Shown: one piece after another, positions 52,131 through 60,292 of the stretch
Layout: each line of letters starts with the position of its first letter
Position numbering within the stretch: the first letter of the stretch is position 1
Assembly (NCBI GenBank): GCA_947460595.1
Contig: CANHGS010000004.1
Location: 120,017-184,016 of the forward strand
Length of the DNA stretch: 64,000 nucleotides
Source of the DNA: Bacteroidota bacterium
Lineage (GTDB): Bacteria; Bacteroidota; Bacteroidia; Chitinophagales; Chitinophagaceae
Reading direction: 5' to 3'
Notes under the pieces: generated by a model
What the model was told of the DNA's origin: nothing
The model's database searches: none
Seen by the model: the letters and a program-made list of their open reading frames with translations, nothing else
Made by a program: the position numbers and the translations under genes

Positions 52131-52617
52131 GCACTACCAATTTAGGCCCCTAGAAGAAGAGGATGACGGCTTGGTTTCGTATGTATGTATTACATCAAAC
52201 TCCGCTGTTTATACTGTCTATTTCAATGTAAAGGAGTACGATAGGCATCTAGACAAGTACCCAAACTTATTCAACAAGGGTGTTGCTTTTGGATTTTTCT
52301 GCAATTCCGCTCCTGTAAGACCTGGACTAGATCATCTAATTGGACCTACAATAGAAAGTATTCTATATGAATTCATTAAGAATAATGGAGATGAAACTGT
52401 TTTATTGTTCCATTGCGATTGTAGTGACGCTAGGCAAGCCTGCAGGGATAAGCTATTTACAAATTGGTATAATAAGTCTGACTTAAAGGAGGAATTCAAA
52501 AGAGATAGGTTTGAAGCGACTATTAGCGAAACAGATGTAACTCACTTTATGGGTTATATTACTCCAAAATCCAACCCGAACATAGATAATGTTCAACAAG
52601 AGGCTATTCTGGATTAG
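52120..52617 (+). CDS. DUF6169 family protein
   Basis: 165 aa from TTG. Compact alpha/beta protein: AVYTVYFNVKEYDRHLDKYP, GVAFGFFCNSAPVRPGLDHLIGPTIESILYEFI, ETVLLFHCDCSDARQACRDKLFTNWYNKS. I match it to DUF6169, a Bacteroidota family without known function, from the VLLFHCD...RQACRDKLFTNW segment; this is recall and not a search. The stop codon lies inside the first unit of the 45-bp tandem repeat, so the repeat has grown at the gene's 3' end. Confidence 0.7.
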   Translation: MPAKHYQFRPLEEEDDGLVSYVCITSNSAVYTVYFNVKEYDRHLDKYPNLFNKGVAFGFFCNSAPVRPGLDHLIGPTIESILYEFIKNNGDETVLLFHCDCSDARQACRDKLFTNWYNKSDLKEEFKRDRFEATISETDVTHFMGYITPKSNPNIDNVQQEAILD

Positions 52618-52767
52618 CTGCGCTGATCCCGGAACTAAGCGAAGGAAATTATTCCGGATTGGCTGCGCTGATCCCGGAACTAAGCGAAGGAAATTATTCC
52701 GGATTAGCTGCGCTGATCCCGGAACTAAGCGAAGGAAATTATTCCGGATTAGCTGCGCTGATCCCGG
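52611..52767. repeat. 45-bp tandem repeat, three full units plus a part
   Basis: Units at 52611-52655, 52656-52700 and 52701-52745, then 22 bases of a fourth (52746-52767). Only one substitution (A to G in unit 2) separates them. Each unit can fold: GGAT-T-AGC-TGC-GCT-G-ATCC is a hairpin, CCGGAA pairs with TTCCGG, and GGAAATTATTCC is palindromic. The first unit contains the DUF6169 stop (52615-52617). Open frames through the array are by-products of its 45-base period. Confidence 0.9.
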
Positions 52768-52813
52768 GGTGGGGGGCGGCAATAAGCGAATTGATTATTG
52801 ACAATGATTCATT

Positions 52814-52849
52814 AAAAAAACCTTGGGCACTGTCGTGCCCGGTTTTTTT
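52814..52849. terminator. Intrinsic terminator after DUF6169/repeat
   Basis: A-run, then GGGCAC (52825-52830), loop TGTC, GTGCCC (52835-52840), GG and seven Ts (52843-52849). The flanking A and T runs extend the stem, so it can act in both directions. Confidence 0.85.
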
Positions 52850-52905
52850 GTGCCCTTCGGCTCGCTTGGACCTGGGGGCCCAGACTCGCTCAGGGCACAA
52901 AAAAA
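52843..52905. repeat. 14-bp inverted repeat interlocking with two terminators
   Basis: TTTTTTTGTGCCCT (52843-52856) and AGGGCACAAAAAAA (52892-52905) are exact reverse complements around 35 bases that contain CTGGG-GG-CCCAG. The GTGCCC/GGGCAC segments are shared with the hairpin at 52825-52840, so alternative pairings are possible. Confidence 0.8.
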
Positions 52906-52922
52906 CCCCAACTTCGTTGAGG
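52899..52922 (-). terminator. Terminator of tRNA-Ser
   Basis: On the minus strand CCTCAAC-GAA-GTTGGGG followed by seven Ts, 40 bases downstream of the tRNA 3' end. Stem includes one G-U pair. Confidence 0.8.
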
Positions 52923-52961
52923 TTTTCTGATTGGCAATGGTTATTGTCAATTCGCTTGTTG

Positions 52962-53048
52962 CAGAGAGGAAGGGATTCGAACCCTCGAAACAGTTACCCG
53001 TTTACACACTTTCCAGGCGTGCTCCTTCAACCACTCGGACACCTCTCT
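52962..53048 (-). tRNA. tRNA-Ser (anticodon GGA)
   Basis: 87 nt. Acceptor stem AGAGAGG (5', 53048-53042) pairs with CCTCTCT (52969-52963), discriminator G at 52962, no encoded CCA. D arm TCCGAGTGG, anticodon GGA at 53014-53012 within CTGGAAA, long class II variable arm, and T loop in GGGTTCGAATCCC. Class II tRNAs are frequent integration targets; the accessory genes from 48.7 kb lie on its 3' side. Confidence 0.95.
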
Positions 53049-53081
53049 GTAAAATTGGAGTGCAAAAATAGTAGTTTGAGC

Positions 53082-53849
53082 TCAGAGACCGAAGATTTTT
53101 TCGGCGTTGGAGGTGGTGATTTGGGCTATTTGGGCCCGGGGAAGCCTTTTTACTTCCGATAATTTGTCTAAGACCTGAATCAAGTAGCTGCTTTCATTTC
53201 TTTTGCCTCGGAACGGAACGGGGGGCAAATAAGGAGCATCGGTTTCTAAGACTAGCCATTCCAAAGGAATTTCTTCTAAGACTTCTGGAAGACCTGCTTT
53301 TTTATAAGTGAGTACCCCTCCTATTCCTAAATGAAACCCTAGGTCAATGATTTGACGGGCAGATTCTACACTTCCACTAAAACAATGAAAAATGCCTTTG
53401 AGGCCTTTTCGGGAAAAAGGTTTGACCCGATTAATGGTTTCTTGCATGGCATTGCGGGTATGAATCACAATGGGGCGGTTTAGATCTAAAGCCCACTGCA
53501 TTTGAAGGTCAAAAGCCTCATATTGTTCTTTTTCAAATGTCTTATCCCAATAAAAATCAAGACCTATCTCTCCAATGGCAACAAAATCTCTTTTGTCTAA
53601 CCAAGATCGCACATGCGCCAATTCTTCTTGCACATTTGCTTTAACATAACAAGGATGCAAACCCATCATGGCAATGCAGATTCCCGGAAATTTTGTTTCT
53701 AAAGCCATCATAGCCGCTGTTTCAGAGCTATCAATGGCTGGGAGGTAACACTTTGTAACACCCGCTTTGATAGCCCTATCCATCACAGCATCAATGTCTT
53801 GCGCAAATTCCTCTGCATACAAATGGGTATGGGTATCTATCAATTTCAT
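53082..53849 (-). CDS. TatD-family metal-dependent DNase
   Basis: 255 aa from the ATG at 53849 (MKLIDTHTHLY); nine upstream residues are discarded. TIM-barrel metal ligands: DTHTHLY, GEIGLDFYWD, IHTR, FHCFSGS and ETDAPYLPP, all TatD hallmarks. The family are 3'-5' exonucleases or amidohydrolase-like enzymes in DNA repair. The stop lies 33 bases from the tRNA-Ser 5' end. Confidence 0.94.
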   Translation of the reverse strand: MKLIDTHTHLYAEEFAQDIDAVMDRAIKAGVTKCYLPAIDSSETAAMMALETKFPGICIAMMGLHPCYVKANVQEELAHVRSWLDKRDFVAIGEIGLDFYWDKTFEKEQYEAFDLQMQWALDLNRPIVIHTRNAMQETINRVKPFSRKGLKGIFHCFSGSVESARQIIDLGFHLGIGGVLTYKKAGLPEVLEEIPLEWLVLETDAPYLPPVPFRGKRNESSYLIQVLDKLSEVKRLPRAQIAQITTSNAEKIFGL

Positions 53850-53969
53850 GCTGCAAAAATGGGGGTTTCCATTCAAACTTTCTTCCTTCTAATTGATTGG
53901 TATATTGCTAATTTTTGAAGTTTTTTTTGCGCTCGGCAAAATAAAAAGGAATTGCTTGCCGTTTAATAG

Positions 53970-54209
53970 ATGCAGTACACTTGTAAGCATTGCAAACAAG
54001 AACTGTTGCTGAAAAAGGTTAAAAACTTTTTCGCATTACCCCTAACCAGTAATAATAAAAAGATTAACCCTGGCCTTGCCAGCGTTATGACCAGTGTTTT
54101 CATAGGGTACGGATTAAAAACGGGCCGGGGTTTCTACCCTGGCCATTTTTTTGCCCATAAAGTACCTATCAGCCTCCATTTAATTTTTAGTGCATTAATT
54201 GCTAATTAG
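53970..54209 (+). CDS. Small zinc-ribbon-like protein of unknown function
   Basis: 79 aa. Starts MQYTCKHCKQELLLKKVK with a CxxC knuckle; the second half (GLASVMTSVFIGYGLKTG, then ISLHLIFSALIAN) is mildly hydrophobic. No family recognised. Its end overlaps the convergent deacetylase gene by 8 bases. It has a plausible ATG but no clear promoter, so it may be a small real gene or a chance frame. Confidence 0.4.
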   Translation: MQYTCKHCKQELLLKKVKNFFALPLTSNNKKINPGLASVMTSVFIGYGLKTGRGFYPGHFFAHKVPISLHLIFSALIAN

Positions 54210-54849
54210 TAGGAATGGTCTCAAACCGATAGCCCAATTCAGCATAATGAGACAAGACTTTTGGAAGCGCCACAGACATTCTATCCCATGCCTTGGTGCT
54301 ATCGTGGAACACAACAATGGATCCTGGGCCTGCGTGTTTGATCACGTTTTGAAAACAAGTCTCTCCAGAAATTTGGGTATCAAAGTCTCCACTCAATATA
54401 TCCCACATGACAATTTTAGAAGAACCCCTATTTTGAAAACGAGTGGTTAAAAGGGCTTTTACTTTTGAAATGGCGGCGCGTTTAATGCGGCCATAGGGAG
54501 GTCTAAAAAGTGGTGATTGAATATGCGCTGCTGCGGCTGCTACTTCTTGCAAATAATCATCAACTGAATTTTCCCATCCATTCATATGGTGGTGGGTATG
54601 ATTGCCCACTTGATGCCCTTCTTGAAGAATTTGTTCATAGATATCTGGATGCTTTACCACATTTTTTCCAATGCAAAAAAAACTGGCTTTGGCCTGATAA
54701 GCTTTTAATTGATTCAAAACAAAATGGGTAGCTGTTTCATGCGGCCCATCATCAAAAGTTAAGTATAAGACTTTCTCTTGTGCAGGCATTCGCCAAAGCA
54801 ATTGCGGATAAATCCAAGGAATCCAAAATGGTGCTTTGATCAAATACAT
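54202..54849 (-). CDS. NodB-type polysaccharide deacetylase
   Basis: 215 aa from the ATG at 54849; an earlier ATG at 54882 overlaps the upstream gene. Carbohydrate esterase 4 motifs: TFDDGPHETAT (motif 1, catalytic Asp pair), HQVGNHTHHH (motif 2, metal His), RPPYGRIKR (motif 3), then WDILSGDFD and IVVFHDS. It removes N-acetyl groups from peptidoglycan or another GlcNAc polymer. The hydrophobic N-terminus (WIPWIYPQLLW) may tether it to the membrane. Confidence 0.93.
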   Translation of the reverse strand: MYLIKAPFWIPWIYPQLLWRMPAQEKVLYLTFDDGPHETATHFVLNQLKAYQAKASFFCIGKNVVKHPDIYEQILQEGHQVGNHTHHHMNGWENSVDDYLQEVAAAAAHIQSPLFRPPYGRIKRAAISKVKALLTTRFQNRGSSKIVMWDILSGDFDTQISGETCFQNVIKHAGPGSIVVFHDSTKAWDRMSVALPKVLSHYAELGYRFETIPTN

Positions 54850-54875
54850 AGGATAAAGATACGTGGCCAGACTGA

Positions 54876-55817
54876 TTACCAATCATAGGCGGTTAGGTGT
54901 ACCATGCGGTTCCTATAATAAAAGGCCTTGCCATGTTTTTCTAGAAAATGCTTTTGCGATGGCTCCGATTCAATCAAGGGTTTAATAGCGGCTTCCATTT
55001 CTTCTTGTTTCATCACAGGCACAGCACCCTGTTGCAATGCTTGCGCGATGGCTGCTTGGAAAATATTATCTATGGAGAGCAGGGTAAAATTTTGATCAGA
55101 GAATAATTCGCACCCAATGATTTTATTACCCGTGACAGCAAGAAAGCCTGCAAAACTACTATCGGAATATTGGAGTCTTTCTTTAAAATAAGCCAAGTAA
55201 ATTTTTGCGGAATCAGACAACACTTGTTGCTTGTCTATATAATTAAAACCTTCGGGTAGACCATGACCCACACCAAATTGTTTTTCAATGGCTTTCCAAA
55301 TTTCAGCTTGTTTTCCCGTGGCCAACATGGTATTGCGCAAAGACAAATCGGCGGAGCCACCAAATTTAAAAGGCTTGGGTTTGCTATCCCACCTGCCCGG
55401 TTCTACACAGAAAACATTGAGGAATTCTTCTGTGCCTGGCGCCAAAATCTTGGTTTCGGCCACCATTCGGTCTTGTTTACCTCCAGCCAATAAGTCTCCC
55501 TCGTTAATGATAATGGCTTGCTTGGAGAGATTTTTTACGGTTAATACCCGAATATCCGCGTCATGATTGCTATAGAACTCTGCCACTTTAATTTTTCCGT
55601 GCTGGAGGGCATCTTTCAATGATAGCAAGGGTTTGGCGCCTTCTAACAAGTCTATTTGGGCCCTTCCCATTTGCTTAAACTTAAAAGGCACCAGTTGCAG
55701 TTTCTGAAAAGTCCAAGCACTGTCTACCTGTAGGAACAATTCCTTAGACGTGCATTGTGCATGCAGCAAAGGTATTTCCAAGAAAAGCAGGAACAGTGTG
55801 TTGACAAAACGCTTCAT
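54876..55817 (-). CDS. Exported ARPP-1-like protein
   Basis: 313 aa from the ATG at 55817, which opens a signal peptide (MKRFVNTLFLLFLEIPLLHAQ); a 41-residue extension past this is rejected. The body matches my memory of ARPP-1 (ARG and rhodanese-phosphatase-superfamily-associated protein): LKDALQHGKIKVAEF, IINEGDLLAGGKQDRMVAETKILAPG and VFCVEPGRWD. That family is linked by gene context to ADP-ribose metabolism but has no proven activity. A secreted version is unusual. Divergent from gltX by 69 bases. Confidence 0.7.
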   Translation of the reverse strand: MKRFVNTLFLLFLEIPLLHAQCTSKELFLQVDSAWTFQKLQLVPFKFKQMGRAQIDLLEGAKPLLSLKDALQHGKIKVAEFYSNHDADIRVLTVKNLSKQAIIINEGDLLAGGKQDRMVAETKILAPGTEEFLNVFCVEPGRWDSKPKPFKFGGSADLSLRNTMLATGKQAEIWKAIEKQFGVGHGLPEGFNYIDKQQVLSDSAKIYLAYFKERLQYSDSSFAGFLAVTGNKIIGCELFSDQNFTLLSIDNIFQAAIAQALQQGAVPVMKQEEMEAAIKPLIESEPSQKHFLEKHGKAFYYRNRMVHLTAYDW

Positions 55818-55871
55818 GGGCTGAAAGTAAGAATTTTCGGGCTCGAGCATCCATAACGGAATGCTTAAGTT

Positions 55872-55879
55872 TATCTTTG
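55872..55879 (+). promoter_or_regulatory. -7 promoter box of gltX
   Basis: TATCTTTG, a perfect TAnnTTTG, 7 bases before the gltX ATG; the transcript would be nearly leaderless. No clear -33 TTTG. Confidence 0.45.
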
Positions 55880-55886
55880 CAGTCTT

Positions 55887-57431
55887 ATGAGCAGAAAAAT
55901 TAGAGTTCGATTTGCCCCATCCCCCACGGGTGGTTTGCATTTGGGCGGTGTAAGAACCGTATTATTCAATTACTTGTTTGCCAAAAAACAGGCTGGTGAT
56001 TTTATTGTCCGTATTGAAGACACAGACCAGACCAGATTTGTAGAAGGAGCCGAAGCTTATATATTTGACACCCTTGCATGGTGTGGCATTATTCCTGATG
56101 AGAGCCCTTTACATGGAGGCCCATTTGCCCCCTATAGACAAAGTGAAAGAAAAGCAGGATACAGACAATATGCAGAGCAATTGGTCAAAGACGGATACGC
56201 TTATTATGCATTTGATACGCCAGCAGATCTAGAAGCCATGCGTGTTGCATTCAAAACAGCAGAGAATCCATCGCCCCAATACAATCAACCCATTCGGGAA
56301 AAGATGCGCAACTCGCTCACCCTTTCTGAAACTGAAACAAAGGAATTATTGGCGCAAGGAACGCCTCACGTGATTAGGATTAAAATGCCTTTACATGAAA
56401 CCATTTCTTTCACTGACATGATTCGCGGAGAAGTAAGTTTTAATACCTCACAAGTAGACGACAAGGTTTTATTAAAAGCCGATGGCATGCCTACCTATCA
56501 TTTGGCCGTGGTGGTAGATGATTACCTCATGAAAATCTCTCACGCATTTCGTGGTGAAGAATGGCTACCCAGTGCACCGGTACATTTATTACTTTGGAAA
56601 TGGTTGGGCTGGCAGGCCGATATGCCTGAGTGGGCGCATCTTCCCTTGATTTTAAAACCAGATGGCAATGGCAAACTCAGCAAACGCGATGGAGACCGTT
56701 TAGGCTTCCCTGTTTTTGCTTCTGACTGGACAGACCCTAAGACCAATGAAACCACCACCGGTTTTAAACAACATGGATTTTTACCCGAAGCATTTGTGAA
56801 CTTACTAGCCATGTTGGGTTGGAACGATGGTACGGATCAAGAAATCTTTAGTATGGAAGCATTGATTCAAGCTTTTTCCATGGATCGAGTACACAAGGGC
56901 GGTGCCAAATTTGACTATGAAAAAGCCAAATGGTATAACCACGAGTGGATCAAAAAATCAACAGCAGCAGATTTAAAATCTTATGTATCTAAGATCTATA
57001 CTGACAAAGCCATTGCGGTAACCAATGAAGCTTTACTACTCAAGATGATTGATGCAGTAAAAGACCGTTGTACCCTTTTGAATGATTTTGTGCAACAGGG
57101 TTCTTTCTTTTTTCAAATGCCTGAAAGCATTGATACTGCTGCCATTCAACCCAAATGGGATGATAAGAAAAATCAATTCTTTGTTGAACTCATCAGGGCT
57201 TATGAACTGAGTAGTGTTTGGGAAACACATGATTTAGAAAGAGAATTCAAAGAATTGGCTGCTGCACACCAATTAAAACCAGGAGAGCTGATGCTACCCC
57301 TACGTATCATGTTGGTGGGTGGGAAATTTGGACCCGGTGTATTTGATATTGCAGCTGCTATTGGAAAAACAGAAACGGTTAATAGAATCAAACTAGTAAC
57401 AGGAATGCTGGAACAAGGTGCAAGAACCTAA
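55887..57431 (+). CDS. gltX: Glutamyl-tRNA synthetase
   Basis: 514 aa. Class I synthetase with RFAPSPTGGLHLGGVRT (HIGH variant HLGG at 18-21), RIEDTDQTR, and KLSKR at 263-267 (KMSKS variant) in NGKLSKRDGDRLGFP, followed by an anticodon-binding alpha-helical domain. It charges tRNA-Glu, and in many Bacteroidota also supplies the precursor of Gln-tRNA. Full length, plain start. Confidence 0.96.
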   Translation: MSRKIRVRFAPSPTGGLHLGGVRTVLFNYLFAKKQAGDFIVRIEDTDQTRFVEGAEAYIFDTLAWCGIIPDESPLHGGPFAPYRQSERKAGYRQYAEQLVKDGYAYYAFDTPADLEAMRVAFKTAENPSPQYNQPIREKMRNSLTLSETETKELLAQGTPHVIRIKMPLHETISFTDMIRGEVSFNTSQVDDKVLLKADGMPTYHLAVVVDDYLMKISHAFRGEEWLPSAPVHLLLWKWLGWQADMPEWAHLPLILKPDGNGKLSKRDGDRLGFPVFASDWTDPKTNETTTGFKQHGFLPEAFVNLLAMLGWNDGTDQEIFSMEALIQAFSMDRVHKGGAKFDYEKAKWYNHEWIKKSTAADLKSYVSKIYTDKAIAVTNEALLLKMIDAVKDRCTLLNDFVQQGSFFFQMPESIDTAAIQPKWDDKKNQFFVELIRAYELSSVWETHDLEREFKELAAAHQLKPGELMLPLRIMLVGGKFGPGVFDIAAAIGKTETVNRIKLVTGMLEQGART

Positions 57432-57476
57432 TTTCAAGTTCTAATTTTATTATTCAACGATTGCAAAATATAAGTT

Positions 57477-57884
57477 ATGTCTAGACCCATTCGTGTACTG
57501 GTTGCCAAAGTTGGACTGGATGGCCACGACCGTGGCGCCAAAGTCATTGCCACTTCTCTAAGAGATGCCGGAATGGAAGTAATTTATACCGGACTTAGAC
57601 AAACACCGGAAATGGTGGTGAATGCAGCTTTACAAGAAGACGTAGACGCTATTGGCGTAAGCATTTTGTCTGGTGCGCATAATACCATCTTCCCAAAAAT
57701 TATTCAGTTAATGAAAGACAAGGGCATGAATGATGTATTACTTACTGGGGGTGGCATTATTCCGGAAGATGATATGGCGCAATTACAAGCCATGGGTGTG
57801 GGCAAGCTATTTGCACCTGGAGCTACTACCACAGAAATTGCAGATTACATTAAAGATTGGGTTGCTGCCAATAGAAATTTTTAA
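57477..57884 (+). CDS. Stand-alone cobalamin (B12)-binding domain protein, methylmalonyl-CoA mutase type
   Basis: 135 aa. B12-binding signature DGHDRG (D15, H17, G20), S62-I63-L64 in VSILSGAH, and TGGGIIP for the dimethylbenzimidazole tail. It equals the C-terminal part of methylmalonyl-CoA mutases and is probably the small half of a split acyl-CoA mutase; the large part is not in this window. Followed after 15 bases by an enoyl-CoA hydratase, consistent with acyl-CoA metabolism. Confidence 0.9.
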   Translation: MSRPIRVLVAKVGLDGHDRGAKVIATSLRDAGMEVIYTGLRQTPEMVVNAALQEDVDAIGVSILSGAHNTIFPKIIQLMKDKGMNDVLLTGGGIIPEDDMAQLQAMGVGKLFAPGATTTEIADYIKDWVAANRNF

Positions 57885-57899
57885 CGCTTAATTGACGCC

Positions 57900-58676
57900 A
57901 TGTATACTACTATTTTAACCAATTTAGAAAATGGAATTTTTCAAATCACCATTAATAGACCCGACAAATTAAATGCACTCAATGTAGCCGTTTTTGCGGA
58001 TTTAAATGGGGCATTGGATGAGGTTTACAGCAATGCCGCTATACAATCTGTGCTCATTACAGGTGCTGGACCAAAAGCATTTGTGGCTGGCGCCGACATC
58101 TCTGAATTCAACAACTTAGACAAAGCAGGGATCATGCATTTGTCTAAAGCAGGACAAGATACTTTCTTTAGAATTGAAAATTCACCCAAACCCATTATTG
58201 CTTGTGTGAATGGTTTTGCACTAGGTGGGGGTTGTGAATTAGCCATGAGTTGCCATTTTAGAATTGCCGCAGAGAACGCCAAATTTGGCCAACCAGAAGT
58301 GAACCTGGGTTTAATTCCAGGCTATGGAGGCACACAACGTTTGGTGCAATTGATTGGCAAGGGAAGGGCCATGGAACTACTCATGACCGCCAATATGATA
58401 GACGCAGCAACTGCGCTACAATACGGCTTGGTAAACCATGTAGTTCCAGCAGATCAATTGATTGGCAAAGCCTTTGAAATCTTAAGCCTCATTCAAACAA
58501 AAGCACCCATTGCTGTAGCACAATGCATAGAAGCCGCCAACGCCGTTTTTGATGAAACCAAGAATGGTTATGCAGTAGAAGTTGCTGGCTTTGGAAAAAG
58601 CTTTGATACGGCGGATAGAATAGAAGGCACCACTGCGTTTTTAGAGAAACGCAAAGCTGTTTTTACAGGAAAATGA
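57900..58676 (+). CDS. Enoyl-CoA hydratase/isomerase (crotonase family)
   Basis: 258 aa. Oxyanion-hole segments VAGADISEF and GFALGGGCEL, with the two catalytic glutamates E113 and E133 (GQPEVNLGLIPGYGGTQRL) both present, so hydratase activity is expected. Hydrates trans-2-enoyl-CoA in fatty-acid or amino-acid breakdown. Co-directional with the B12-binding gene. Confidence 0.93.
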   Translation: MYTTILTNLENGIFQITINRPDKLNALNVAVFADLNGALDEVYSNAAIQSVLITGAGPKAFVAGADISEFNNLDKAGIMHLSKAGQDTFFRIENSPKPIIACVNGFALGGGCELAMSCHFRIAAENAKFGQPEVNLGLIPGYGGTQRLVQLIGKGRAMELLMTANMIDAATALQYGLVNHVVPADQLIGKAFEILSLIQTKAPIAVAQCIEAANAVFDETKNGYAVEVAGFGKSFDTADRIEGTTAFLEKRKAVFTGK

Positions 58677-58700
58677 TAGCGTTTAAATTCTGCGTTATAC

Positions 58701-58708
58701 TACCTTTG
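58701..58708 (+). promoter_or_regulatory. -7 promoter box of fumC
   Basis: TACCTTTG, perfect TAnnTTTG, 32 bases before the fumC ATG. The upstream TTTAA at 58682 is too close to be a clean -33 box. Confidence 0.4.
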
Positions 58709-58740
58709 CGGGGCAATTCTAACTTTAAAAAATCTTAACT

Positions 58741-60141
58741 ATGTCATATCGTATAGAAAAGGACACCATGGGTGAGGTAAAAGTACCTTCCGATGTTTAT
58801 TGGGGCGCACAAACCCAACGCAGTATTGAGAATTTTCAAATTGCCCAGGACATTAATAAAATGCCCAAGGAAATTATCAAAGCATTTGCCTACTTGAAAA
58901 AAGCAGCTGCTTTGACCAACTTTGATGCTGGCGTTTTGGCTAAAGAAAAAGCGGATTTGATTGGCCAGGTTTGTGATGAAATTTTAGAAGGCAAATTGGA
59001 CAATCAGTTTCCACTAGTAGTTTGGCAAACAGGTTCTGGTACCCAAAGTAATATGAACGTAAATGAAGTAGTGGCGTACCGTGGACACGTAATTAAAGGT
59101 GGTTCTCTTACTGATAAAGACAAGTTCTTGCATCCAAATGATGACGTGAATAAATCACAGTCATCCAACGATACTTTTCCAACAGCCATGCACATTGCGG
59201 CATATAAAATTTTATTGGAAACAACTATCCCAGGCATTACAAAGCTGCGCGATACCCTAGCTCAAAAAAGCAAGGATTTTATGCACGTGGTTAAAATTGG
59301 TAGAACCCATTTTATGGACGCTACTCCACTTACTTTGGGTCAAGAAATTAGTGGGTATGTGTCTCAATTAAACCACGGACTAAAAGCCATTAACAATACC
59401 CTAGCGCATTTGAGTGAACTAGCCCTTGGCGGAACTGCCGTAGGTACTGGTATCAACACCCCTAAAGGTTATGATGTAAACGTAGCCAACCATATTGCTA
59501 ACCTTACTGGTTTGCCATTTATTACCGCTGAAAATAAGTTTGAAGCCCTGGCTGCGCACGATGCAATTGTAGAGGCCCATGGCGCATTGAAAACAGTGGC
59601 AGTGAGCTTGATGAAGATTGCCAATGATATTCGTATGTTGTCTTCTGGTCCAAGAAGTGGTATTGGCGAATTACATATTCCTGACAACGAACCAGGTTCT
59701 TCTATCATGCCGGGAAAGGTTAACCCTACTCAGTGTGAGGCACTGACCATGATTGCCGCTCAGGTATTGGGCAACGATGTGGCCATTAATATTGGAGGAG
59801 CCACCGGACATTTTGAACTCAATGTGTTCAAACCTGTGATGATCTATAATTTTTTACACTCAGCGCGTTTAATTGGGGATGGTTGTGTGAGCTTTAATGA
59901 TAAGTGTGCGGTAGGCCTAGCTCCTATTGAAGCCAATATTAAAAAGCACGTTGACAATAGCTTGATGTTGGTGACTTCTTTGAATACCAAGATTGGTTAT
60001 TACAAAGCAGCTGAGATTGCTCAAACAGCACACAAGGAAGGAACCACCCTAAAAGAAATGGCTGTGAAACTGGGCTATGTTACCCCTGAAGAATTTGACC
60101 AATGGGTTGTTCCTTCGGAAATGGTGGGGGAAATTAAGTGA
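58741..60141 (+). CDS. fumC: Class II fumarate hydratase
   Basis: 466 aa. Fumarase/aspartase signature [15 protein letters not shown] with the catalytic serine S320/S321, H190 in [18 protein letters not shown], and [14 protein letters not shown] for substrate carboxylate binding. Interconverts fumarate and malate in the TCA cycle; it is the oxygen-stable, iron-free class. Single gene between its promoter and the terminator at 60257. Confidence 0.96.
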   Translation: MSYRIEKDTMGEVKVPSDVYWGAQTQRSIENFQIAQDINKMPKEIIKAFAYLKKAAALTNFDAGVLAKEKADLIGQVCDEILEGKLDNQFPLVVWQTGSGTQSNMNVNEVVAYRGHVIKGGSLTDKDKFLHPNDDVNKSQSSNDTFPTAMHIAAYKILLETTIPGITKLRDTLAQKSKDFMHVVKIGRTHFMDATPLTLGQEISGYVSQLNHGLKAINNTLAHLSELALGGTAVGTGINTPKGYDVNVANHIANLTGLPFITAENKFEALAAHDAIVEAHGALKTVAVSLMKIANDIRMLSSGPRSGIGELHIPDNEPGSSIMPGKVNPTQCEALTMIAAQVLGNDVAINIGGATGHFELNVFKPVMIYNFLHSARLIGDGCVSFNDKCAVGLAPIEANIKKHVDNSLMLVTSLNTKIGYYKAAEIAQTAHKEGTTLKEMAVKLGYVTPEEFDQWVVPSEMVGEIK

Positions 60142-60257
60142 AGAGTGAAGAAGAAGAAAGTGAAGAATGAAGAGTGAAGAGTGAAGAGTGAAGAGTGAAG
60201 AAGAAGAAAGTGAAAAGATAAGAATGAAGAGTGAAAAGTGAAGAGTGGAAGAAGAAA
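60142..60257 (+). repeat. GAAGAGT-type heptanucleotide repeat tract
   Basis: About 115 bases made only of A, G and scattered T on the plus strand, built from GAAGAGT units (four perfect in a row around 60172-60199) interspersed with GAAGAAGAAGAAAGT blocks. A low-complexity, slippage-prone purine-rich tract between the fumC stop and its terminator. Confidence 0.85.
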
Positions 60258-60292
60258 ATAATTCCGGTTGCCTGAGGTAGCCGGGATTATTA
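60257..60292. terminator. Bidirectional terminator between fumC and PSCyt1 gene
   Basis: Arms 60257-60272 (AATAATTCCGGTTGCC) and 60276-60291 (GGTAGCCGGGATTATT) pair over 16 positions with three G-U pairs and a TGA loop; A/T-rich flanks on both sides allow action in both directions. The minus gene's stop (60290-60292) lies within the right arm. Confidence 0.8.

Noticed and set aside
52659..53162. Long plus-strand open frame with LAALIPELSEGNYSG repeats
   Set aside because: It is created by the 45-bp repeat, whose period is a multiple of three, and then runs through the terminators and tRNA-Ser antisense. The equivalent frames at 52589-52801 and 52483-52782 (minus) arise the same way.
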